Source of the DNA: Dendrolimus kikuchii
Lineage: Eukaryota; Arthropoda; Insecta; Lepidoptera; Lasiocampidae
Assembly (NCBI GenBank): GCA_019925095.2
Contig: CM034406.1
Coordinates: 15,844,388-15,908,387, forward strand
DNA length: 64,000 bases
Direction of reading: 5' to 3'
Shown here: one piece after another, positions 34,801 to 46,800 of the stretch
How the letters are laid out: every line of letters begins with the position of its first letter
Position numbering within the stretch: position 1 is the first letter of the stretch
Made by a program: the position numbers and the translations under genes
The notes under the pieces: generated by a model
What the model was told of the DNA's origin: nothing
Databases searched by the model: none
Seen by the model: only the letters and a program-made list of their open reading frames with translations

Positions 34801-37800
34801 AACCGTTAAAACGTAGTTTTATTATGTATACAAGTCGCGAAAACTTAAGAAAATATTAAGGTGAAATAAATTTTAATAGTATAGTATTTATTATTAGAAT
34901 TAATCTTAATTGATAGATACCTAGTTCCAATAGAATGATGTTATCATTTTTATATTAGATGAAATTAGTGTGGTCCAATGCTTGATGCACTAATTTTTTA
35001 AGGGTTTTCCAACTATACTATGCGATCAACCTTTTTTTTTTCAAGCTAAGAGCATAGTGTTGTGGTATGGCTCATTCATAAGTGAGTCCTGTGAGTACTT
35101 CATTCAACTCGCCACTGTGAATTGTGAGAATTGAATTCCACTCACAGTGCTGAGTTGATGTTGTCACTCACTACTGTGACTTGAATCAATGACTCGCCCA
35201 ACTCACTTATGAATGAGCCATACTACAACACTATGCTCCAAGTTTGCAACATAATAAAGGTTAATCGCAGCTGTCATTTTAGTCGACGTAATTAAAAATC
35301 CAAGTATAGATTTTTATTTGATTTCTGATTTAAATGCGGCTTGAGAAATGGTAAACATGAAAAATTTCAATTCTCAGCAAATGGGTGGGTCTCCATTGCC
35401 CGGGGGCGTCGGCGTGGGTGGCATTGGCGCCGCGCCACAGCTGGTGGTGCCACCTCATCACCAACCTCTACGACTGTCTCCGTTGCCGCATCAGGGTAAG
35501 CATTCTATTTCTCCTTTTTTCGCTTGTGCTACACTCTTATTACCACTGGACAGGTTGCTGTAATTTTTTTTTTTTGGCGTATTTGCATTAATTTAAATAA
35601 AAATGAACCTGAGATACATAAATATGAAGAAAACAATTATTAGCTAGAATTGTTGCTGGGGAGTTCCTTGCCGCTTCTTCGCCCTGAACAACGATAACAC
35701 GTTGCGAAGCACATAGAATAGGAAGTACAGATAAATTAGTTTTGAGACGTTTTTGCGTTTGTAGTAGTGTACGGTCGGCACATAAATAAATAAACTAATA
35801 CTTCTTATATATTTTTATAGGCAGGTACATTATATGAAACTAATAATATTAAAAGATATTAAAATAATAAATATTAATATTTATCATACTCTACATACGC
35901 AAAAACGTCTCGAAGCTAATTTACCTGTGAATTTAAATGTTAACTTATATGTATGGTCTTCAAAACAGGTTTTCCGGTGGAATTTACTTTGAATAAAAAC
36001 TATCGAGTTTGATAGTCAAGCTGCTAAGTGTAACAGTAATTTGCAAAACATGATATGTAACATCTACGTGTTTTTTATGCCAGATTTTCTATAGGCATCC
36101 GGATAAAAGGGGCCCACTTGATGACAAGTAGTTACCGTCGGCCATGGATATTGCAACACCAAGGGTCCTACCAAGATGCCTTACTAAAACCTTGTCACTG
36201 ATGACAGTACTTATTACTTAGATGTGTTGTCCATGTCATTGACACTTTAAATATCTGTTTATGTTATAGTATAATACTCAAGCTCAGTAAGATTCTTTTG
36301 ATTTAAAAAAGTATTGAATCATAAAATATTGGTTGCAAATCCAGTGGTGTTTTACTATATCAAAACGCAAGAGAAGAAAGTCCTTATAGCATTTTTTGCT
36401 GAGCGATTGTCATCAGGTGTTTTTCTTTAATGTTTTATATCAAACAAAAATAATTGTTGCTGTTTATTGTTAAAATGAATTTATGTGCATGGACGCAGCA
36501 TTCTGTGTTTCGCCAATAATGGCGACCAGCCCAAACACGTTGACGGTGCATCATCCAGGTAGTGTTTTACTTATTATCATCATTAATTAGATTGATTTGC
36601 TAAAAAACCACGAACATGATGTCGCTACCATGCTTTTGTTTATTGTTCAAGTCAAACATTAACAGTGTAGCCTTGGCGAAAGCTGTGATTATTGAAGTAT
36701 AGTCTTTGAGATTAATTATTATGGTCGATTTTCGAGCACGGGCGACTTCTAGTATAATTTGAATATACGTATATAAAATGTAAAATATTTCTGTATTTAC
36801 CTGTGTGTTTTGTTAATAAATATGAGCAAATTAACTTCACTCGTGATTTTAACATAATAAAAATTGAAAAACGAATTGTCAGGAGCCTTAAAAACAGACG
36901 AGCGTGCATGACAAGAGTTATGAATGTCAAAGAAGCAAGTGAGGTGTGTAAGAATAAGCCTAAATGGCTCTCTGTTGTTCGTGCCTACCCCGTAAGGGAA
37001 CTGGCGTGAAGTTTTTTTTTTTTTTTTTTTTTATTGCAGGAGTTCAGCAGACAGGCAGACGGCCCACTTGATGGAAAGCGGTTACCATCGCCTATGGACA
37101 TTTGCAACAACAAAGGTGCTACAAATGCGCTGCTGCTCTCTTAAAGGAGACTGGAACCTGGTCACTAATGCCGGAACACAACACAAGGTTGTTATGGCGG
37201 CATACTCTAGACCAGGGGTGGTCGCCATCCAGTCGAGCAAATGCCCTACCACCTGGCTGTGGGTTGTTTAGTCGCCTCTTACGACAGGCCGCCAGGCCGC
37301 AGGAAATTGTATTCTTTCTCCGTTCCTGCGCGGATAAAATTATGTATGTATGTAAAAATTGAAATCAATTTCGTACCAATTCTTTGTTTTGTTTTAAGAA
37401 ACAGAGTGTTTGTTGTTAGTCCCTATGTATAAATGAGCGGTGTGTTCCCAAGGCGTGCCGGCGCGCATTCCGTCCCCGCGCGAGCTGGCCGCGCACACGC
37501 AGTCGATAATGCAGAACGCGCTCATCAAGAAGAAGCTCGAGGAGCAGCGTGAGAACTACCGCCGCCGCCACGAGATGCAGCACCAGCCGAAGCAGCCCAC
37601 GCCGATATCGTTCACGCCCACATCGGTGAGACTAATCAAATAAAAATTATACTAAAATAAAACGAACCAAACTAATAAGTAGATAAGAAAAAATTAACAA
37701 ACAACAAAAGCGACATCAAACTAAAAAGTAACATAAATATGTGTTCTCAACATGTTGAAGTTGAGAAAGAGAACAATATTAGAGGCGACACCAAAAATCC

Positions 37801-40800
37801 ACCAGCTTAATATAATTCTGGTATTGTTTTAAGCTTGTTTTTTTTGTTTGTTATTTATTTACCTTGTTTCTCAAATAATCTGTTATTTATATATCGTTAA
37901 ATTAATATATGTATATATGCTTAATATTGGTTGTGTATGAATTTTTTGTTATAAATATTTGTAAATTTATGGAACTAATTTTTAATAATATAAATTTAGT
38001 AAAATCACTAAACATATCGAGTTGGTATTACAATTAAGGAAATTAGAGTAAAATACAACAACATGTAACATACAACATGTTTCTATTTGATTAGGAATAA
38101 TAAATTGGTTTAAAAAGCTTTTGTTCAATAAAAAGTCTTAAATAAAAAATAAAAACAAAACCTGCCTGCAAAAAAGACAATTTAAAAGTAATGGACTAAA
38201 AACCATTAATTTTCTGTCGCTTTATAATTTGCAATCAGGTCCCGCCTGCTACTAATCTTAATGCGGTTATTTAACTTAGGCTTTCAGCTCATAATATAGT
38301 CTGTTAAACCTAAGTAGAGTTTACTTTTGTCTTTGTTTGTTTTCGTTCCTTTTATTTTCTATTCTCAATTTTTTTCGGTCCTTTTAGTGCCTTACTTTTA
38401 AATTGTTATTTTTTTGCAGTCAGGTTTTTGTTTTCTTTTATCATTTATTTTATTTTTCTCTTTATTAAATTTACTGTACAAATTCGACACCTCTACAGAT
38501 TTATTACGTTATAGAGAGGTTAGTCATTCTTAGCTTATATTCCATGTTTAAGATCTAGTCTTAACTATCTGACGGCCTAAAGCGGGGTCCACTTTGGAAA
38601 ATCGCTTAGTGAATTTGGAACATGTATAGATACACTGGTGGTTCTTTCTTAAATTATCGTTTCCACCTCTGTCATTTTGTAAGGGAGAGAGAGGTTCTTT
38701 TGTTTCTTTTTTTTAAATGTGGGCATCGTTTTTTTTTTCTTTTTCAACAAAAATCTTACAATCTATACAATTACGATCCTAATTACTAAGAACATAATTT
38801 TTATATAGTTTTGATAAAATGCCAAAAGGTACATAATTTTAAATAAGCTACTGTTTAACTATTATTTACAAATTTTAACGTCTACTTGTTTTTTTTCGGA
38901 GTACAGCAGATAGGCTGACAGCCAAACTGTGACGGAGAGTGGTTACCGTCGCCTATAATCATTTGCAACACTAAAGTTGCCACCGGGCGTGCTGGACTCG
39001 TAGACGGGGCTGGAAGCTGGACACTAGTTCCGGAACACAACTCAAGGTTGTTATGGCGGCATGCTCTAGACCATAGAGGTGGTAGCCATCCAGACAGACA
39101 AATGCCCTACCACCTGGCTGAATTCAGACACTGGTGGTGAAACGTAGCATAAAATTCTACTTTATGTTATTACTTGTCATGTTCATCATATGAATCTGCG
39201 AAGATGACCTCTTTAGGCCGTCTGTAACAGTCACAAAAGATGTAAGAGAATTCATGTAAGAAATGTTGTATGAAGGTGTTGCGTAAGATGACCGCCGAGA
39301 AGGAGTGCGAGCCTGCGGGAGGCAAGCAGCAGTGGGCGCAGCCCCCGAAGGCGCCCCAGGGCAGGCCCATCGTCAAGGTATGCAATAAGAATTATTATAA
39401 TATAATAAAGCGGATTTTTTTTGGGACCCATACAGGGAGTGGTGAGCCACCGTCTGCCCATTTTATCCATGTTCTTCGAATGTTGCGACGGGCAGACGCC
39501 ATAGTCCCCATAGACCCAGATCCCTATTTACACTAACAGTTCATCCCAATAGCTCGATACTTTCTCTTCTCATTTGCTACAGTAGTCCTACACTGACCTG
39601 GGCTGGTCCTTGGGTGCATTTTTATATGGTGTAGACAGGGATTATCGTCGGTCAGTGTCACGCCACATTTACTTCAAATTTGTCAATGGGCCTCTACGTG
39701 TTGTCCTTCCTATGGCTCCACGCAAGCCCTCTAAAAGTCCGGGTACATTTCTATGGCCCGTGGTCTTCAAGGACATATAATAATTTCCAAGTTTAATGAT
39801 GGAAAACCTACAGCTAATTGCTACAGTCGACTCTCGATAATTTGACATTCGTTGATTTGAATATCTTGATAATTGGTTTTTTTTTCCCGGTCCCTTGAAA
39901 AATGCTCGATAAATTGAATAGAATTAATATTAATTAGTTCCCCCCGCAATTTGAAGTTGAACTTGAAGGAATAGTATCGTGCTCGCCAATACGCAATAAT
40001 CTGAAGTCCGGGATTCCTTGCTCTCTATATATACCCTACGCTTGTACGCTCCTAGAACTGACACAGGTGACAATTTCTTCTTAGCTCTCATCTATCGTAA
40101 ATTCATTGGTCAATGATAGATTGAAGTCGCTCTCTCAACAGAAAATTATGGAGTTTTCAAAATGAACATTGTGATTAAGTATGTATATAAAAATGTTTAA
40201 AATAATAAATCACAAATTTTGATCAAACTCTCGTTTATTTGATTTTTTTCTTTCCCTATCTTGGCTATAAACTCCTGTTTTCTTGAATTATTGGTAATTT
40301 GAAATATTTTTCTTGTCCCCTGAGTGTCAAATTATCGAGACCGTGATTGTAATGTGACTGTAATATGATTTATTATTATCAGATAATCAATTACAGGTTT
40401 TCGATTATCTTCTCCACCTTTGTTAGTATCGGTGACTGTGGCAAAAGGGCTTTTGTTTATATATACCAGTAAAAAATATCCGTGCAGGAACGGAGAAAGA
40501 ATACAATTTCCTGCGGCCGGGCGGCCTGTCGTAAGAGGCGACTTAACAACCCACAGCCAGGTGGTAGGGCATTTGCCCGACTGGATGGCTACCACCCCTG
40601 GTCTAAAGAATGTCGCCATAACAACCTTGAGTTGTTTTGTTGTTGGCATTAATGACCAGGTTCCAGTTTCCCTTAAGAGAGCAGCAGCGCATTTGTAGCA
40701 ACTTTACTGTTGCAAATGTCCATAGGCGATGGTAACCGCTTTCCATCAAGTGGGCCGTCTGCCTGTCTGCTGATCTTCTACAATAAAAAAAAATAACGAC

Positions 40801-43800
40801 GTCAACGATTAACTATGTTAGTTAGTATATATACATACGTCATCTGTCAATGTTCCATGTCATTAACAATGTCGTATCTCAAGTAACCTATTAAACATTT
40901 GGCTATGTTTGGAATTTTATTTAGCCATTGTCATGTATATTTTTTTTTACTGCTAAGCCTTTTTTTATCATTTACTTTACTAAATATTACAATCTAGCCT
41001 ATAGAGGCTAATCAGTAATTTAATTTTAACCTAATATTCTACGCAATGAAATATACCTAAGAATGACTAAGTAAAATGCCAATGGACACCCCCATTGGCG
41101 TTTTACTTAACCATTCTGTTATACACGTATTCTCTTGTCATAAACATTACTTATGTACTGTTTTTATTTTTCATTATACTATACAGTACAGTACATTAAC
41201 TCAGTTTATACTCAACTTTTTAATTACCTGGACTAAAATGATAGTTGCAATTGACTTATTTTATATTGCAAGCTTTGAGCATAGTGTTGTGGTATGGCTC
41301 ATTCATAAGTGAGCTGTGTGAGTCGTTGATTCAACTGACATAACTCACTTATGAAGGAGCTATACTGCAACACCTATGCTCCAAGCTTGCGAAATAAAGG
41401 AACGCCCTTTAGTAAATCACAACGCCCAAAATGCTCCGTCTGCCGTTCCACCGCCGTTTTTATCCGTGCAGGAACGGAGAAAGGATACAACTTCCTGCAG
41501 TCGGGCGGCCTGTCGTAAGAGGCGACAGAACAACCCACAGCTAGGTGGTAGGGCATTTGCCCGACTGGATGGCTACCACCCCTGGTCTAGAATATGTCGC
41601 CATAACAACCTTGAGTTGTGTTCCGGCATTAGTGACCAGGTTCCAGTCTCCCTTAAGAGAGCAGCAGCGCATTTGTAGCACTTTTGGTGTTGCAAAGTCC
41701 ATAGGCGATGGTAACCGCTTTCCATCAAGTGGGCCGTCTGCCTGTCTGCTGAACTCCTGCAATAAAAAATAAAAAAAAAACCACATGGCGACCACGGTCG
41801 TTATTTTCGTGGCGAGAAAACGTCATAATTTTCGCCCACGCATCGCTTACAACGATCCACGGCAAGAGGTGAGCCGAATAACCGTTCCACTTGAGTTTCC
41901 GACTGTGACGCCGGCAAGCAAGTGGAACGTAGCCAAAGAAAGTCGATTGCAGCTGTCATTTTAGTTCAATGAATGAACTTTAGTTATGAATGTCTAAGAA
42001 GCAAGTGAGGTGTGTAAGAATGAGCCTGAATGGCGCTCTGTTGTTCGTGCCTACCCCGCAAGGAACTGGCGTGAAGTTATGTATGTATGTATTTTAGTTC
42101 AAAATCAGAGTATAGTTCTTTTGAGTGTTCGCACTACGATTGTGGTGTCGACCAATTGGTTTGCTCGATATTCGCATGAAACCTCTTCGTGGGCTTCTGG
42201 ACAGGTTTGTCTATTAAAAACAAAGTATTGAATTTCCGAATGGTGTTTCAAGGGTAACCAGAGCGGTGCAGTGCCGCCCATGGGCTATGCCTCATCACCG
42301 GCCGATTATCAACACAACTATCTCAACCAGCAGCAGGTATAATTTAATTTTATTCTAAATTTTAGTTCATTTTCACGACAACTTGGTTAAAAAAAATAAT
42401 GAAGTGACTGGTGTTATACCATTTATGCAATACAATATTAATGTTGTTATTGTATGGCTACTGAAGGTCGGCTCCTATATCTTACCGACCGTTCATGTAT
42501 CTTATTATTGGTTAAAAATTGACATAAGATCCATAGGACCATGCATAAATTACGTTAATCGTCAAATCTCCGTTTTATCCGTGCAGGAACGGAGAAAGAA
42601 TACAATTTCCTGCGGCCGGGCGGCCTGTCGTAAGAGACGACTTAACAACCCACAGCCAGGTGGTAGGGCATTTGCCTGACTGGATGGCTACCACCGCTGG
42701 TCTAAAGTATGTCACCATAACAACCTTGAGTTGTATTCCGGCATTAGTGACCAGGTTCCAGTCTCCCTTAAGAGAGCAGCAGCGCATTTGTAGCAACTTT
42801 GCTGTTGCAAATGTCCAAAGGCAATGGTAACCGCTTTCCATCAAGTGGGCCGTTTGCCTGTCCGCTGATCTCCTGCAATAAAAAAAAAATTGGGTGTCGA
42901 TGAACAGCGCGTTCCTTTAGTAGCTCACAATATCCAAAATGCTCAGTCTGCCATTCCACAAGGCAACCGCGGTCGTTATGGTCGTGGTCGAAAACGTCAC
43001 TAATGACGTCATAATTTTCGCTCACGCAGCGCTCACAGCGGCCCATGTCAAGAGGTGGTCGAATAACCGTTCCACTTGAGTTTACGATTGTAACGCCGGC
43101 AAGCAAGTGGAACGGAAAAAATCGCGGTCGTGAACGTGGACGTTGTGAGCTACTAATGGAACGCGCTGGAAGTGTGACATTGTGTCACAAGGGGTGAGAG
43201 GATTCTAAATTTCGTGACGTCACATTTCAAAATCTGTTATATTAAACATTAAAACACGAAATTTAAACTATTAACGAAAACCTTCAAAATATTTTCAACT
43301 ATATTTTTACATAAATGTGTATAAATTATTAACAAATAATTTATGTGGAAATAAAACTAATTACGAAACTGCTCTTTTAATTTGAATAGTTTCTTGACGT
43401 AAAACTGCATAATATGTGATGTGACACTAGGGAAGGAGGAATCTCACGAATGTGACAACGAGGGGGAGGTGTCACAAAGCATGAAATTCGTGTAACGTGA
43501 TTTGTGGATGGTCCCTATGTCAAAATTCAACCGACCTAAATCGAATAGTACGATTTAGGAACCGGCCATAAACGAGTTAATATTAACATTACTTAATGTC
43601 TTGAATAACTACATAGGCGGGTTGCTAAGTATTGGGGGAGAGGAGTGGAGGAGGGGAGAAGTGCCAAAAATGGCATAATTGACCCTACCCAAGTAATGCT
43701 CTTTAATTTGATTTTCAATTGTAGCAAATGGCGAGTGGTGTTCGTCCGTTCCCACATGCTCAGCAAAGGCAGCAACACTCTAATTCGGTAAGTCTTATTT

Positions 43801-46800
43801 GATATTATATATAACTAGTGGTCGTAATTCGACCATAATTAATTTAAACTATAAGTTTGAACATTATTAAGGTTCTATTGTTAAAGACTATATTTGTATA
43901 ATCACAGATTTTACCAAGGCTGTTATTTTGACTTGAACAATAAACAAAAGAGTATATATGCGTGTTGTTTCAAATACATGGTAGTGTGTGTGTGTAAGGC
44001 TTTTTTTTATTTGATGTATTTTTCATGCATAGTTAAAAAAAATATTAGCATTCTGCACTCCTTATCTATATAAACTACCTGTAAGTGTGCGAAATTTCAT
44101 ACTCCACCGTCCGCGCAATTTTCATATTATGTAGCCATACAATAACACGTTGCGAAGCGGTGTATATAGATTAGGAAGTAGATTTAAATTTTGACTTATA
44201 TGGACGACCTTGTATAAGTATTCTCAAGTGGAACTTATTTTAAATGACAACTTTTGAATTTGAATCTGAATAATAATGTTATTGTATACAACAAACAATA
44301 TTTCTCGATAGCTTAAGAATGCTTGCTGGAATCATTTATCTTGATTACAGTGTTAGGGCCGGCTCGATCGTTGTGATACCACGTTGTCACGGAATATCTG
44401 CGTGAAACGGTTAGCCTTGTGCTGATCGTTATATCCCTCTTTCTCATCGTTCTATCCCTTCCTTTTTTATCCCATCCTGAAGGCTGGTAACGCGTTGGCT
44501 TAGTCCCCGATGTTGCAGACGTCTGTAAGCGACGGTAAACACTTACCAAGAGCTGGGCCGTCTGACTACTTGGCTATACCCCATTCACGATAACTTGACG
44601 CAGCGAGGTTAGCAACAATCAAAAATATTAACAACTAAATCTAAAATTAAAAACAACTAAATCGGGATAATTACTAGAAAATTCCAACAAATATCTGCAC
44701 AAATAAATTAAATTGTAGTGTCTCTGTAATGTCAAAATAACAGCTTTTTACTAAATGCATATGAATGTATATACAGTATTTATATCAAATAATCAATTTT
44801 TTTTAATGTTGTCTGTTCCGGCTAATTTTTGAAACGGCTGGTCGGATCTTGACGGAACTTTCATTGGCAGATAGCTGATGTTATAAGGAGTATCTTGACT
44901 AATTTTATTTTAGAAAGAATAATTGAAAGGCTCACCCGCACGCCGTTGCGGCATCGGAAGGCAAATTAAATTAAATCCACGCAGACGAAATCGCGGGTAA
45001 AACAGACATTTAAGAATAATTTACATTTTGTAATAATCTCTATTTATAACCTATTTTATAACATAATATTAAGTAATGTTCATTTTTGTAAGAAAGAGAG
45101 TGTCGGGGTGAAGGTAAGGAAAGGAGTGCTCCGGTGGTTCGGGCATGTGGAAAGAATGCATGATGAAAGAATGACTAAACAGATATACAATGCAAAAGTG
45201 GATGGATGCAGAAATCGTGGAAGGCCACGACACACCTTCCATGATCAAATTGATCGTGTACTGGCGGAGGGTGATGTCAGGAGCCTTAAGAACAGACGAG
45301 TGTGCATGACAAGAGTTATGAATGTCAAAGAAGCAGGTGAGGTGTGTAAGAATAAGCCTGAATGGTGCTCTGTTGTTCGTGCCTACCCCGCAAGGGAACT
45401 GGCGTGAAGTTATGTATGTATGTTCATTTTTAAAATTTGGTTACCCTGCGCATTAAGTTATCATGAACGGAGCATATTACGCTATTCTGCACTTAGCTAA
45501 CTAAGTACCTACTTACTGTTCTCTCCGTGCAGGAACGCAGAAATAATACAATACGGTCTTGTGGCTTTGCTTAAGAGGCGACAAAACAACTCACAGCCAG
45601 CTGGTCTAGGGTATGCCGCCATAACAAACATGAGTTGTGTTCCGGCATTAGTGGCCAGGTTCCAATCTCCCTTTACAGAGCAGCACATTGGTAGCGCCTT
45701 TGGTGTTACGAATGTCCATAGACGATGGTAACCGCTTTCTATCAGGTGGGCCGTCTGCCTGTCTGCTGAACTCGTGTAATTAAAAAAAGACAAATCTGTC
45801 TGTATGCGTGCAGGTTGGTATATTGTGGTTTTTTTTTGTATTGCAGTATAACAATATAAACAATATGAACCGCGGCATGGGCGGCAGTACGACGCTGCAG
45901 CAACTGCTCGTGCAGTCGCATCAGAGGAGCCTTAATGGTATTTTATTTTTGTTTCATATATGACTTTGCACTGTGTTTGAATAGAGACAAGTAATAGAGT
46001 CAATTATTTATGAATATTCAAGTTTTAAAATAATATTCAAGTTAACTAACGCCTACAATCATATATAAGTAACAAAAAGTTGTCGTAAGTTTGTTTGCCC
46101 CCCGCAACTATTTATTTAAAATGTAAAGTTGCGGGTTAAATCTAAAACAATTCTTTCTTTCTATTTTACTTACTTTTTACATTCGAAACGGATGCGATAT
46201 AGATATACGGCACATTTATTTATTATTTGAGATACAAAATTAACTTTGGGTGGTTATAAAAAAATAACCACGAAGGCTAAGGCGGGTGCTCCCCTTCGCT
46301 TCACACCCGCCTTAGCCTACTAACCTATATTAAAAAAGTTCGGATCTGTTTATAATATATAAATGTGCCGTATAACTATACCCCACCCTTTGAAACTTCT
46401 CGAAAACTTCTTCAAACGTATAAAAAAGATATAATTCTTATTACCATCTCCGTTATATTAAATTAACTCTATAGAGCTTTTTTAGAGTCTATTCGAAATA
46501 AATACAGACATAACTTTTTATTAAGAGAATTTTTGGAATAAAATTTTAATCAAATATTGCGTTCATATGATTAATTAATAAAAAAATCTAGTTTAATATA
46601 TAACTTCAGATGTTTCTTTAGTTGAATAAAATATTTATAACTCCCAGTGCCCCTGCTCCTGCAGTACTGATAGTGACTGTCAGCAAATGCTACTAATTTA
46701 GAACGTTACAAAATAACGTCATTAATCATTATCTACATTAATGTATATGTTACAGTCATAGTGATTAAATAGCTATTATACATAGTGACTGGTAATTATA

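Larger units (their letters stand above)
33098..34857 (-). mobile_element. Penelope-like retroelement with inverted arms and target duplication
   Basis: The element carries a reverse transcriptase/GIY-YIG frame on the minus strand between two 349-bp inverted arms (33096-33444 and 34477-34825). The arms looked identical base for base on reading. The 14-mer AAGGTGAAATAAAT flanks it at 33084-33097 and 34858-34871, a target duplication of the variable size usual for Penelope-like elements. A short unique tail (34826-34857) precedes the right duplication. The body is 5'-truncated, starting just before the catalytic YVDD. The identical arms suggest a recent insertion in intron 15. Confidence 0.9.

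Noticed and set aside
40332..40698. Frames of about 100 residues on both strands
   Set aside because: They lie within SINE S and recur wherever that SINE occurs (21382-21656, 41376-41795, 42575-42844).
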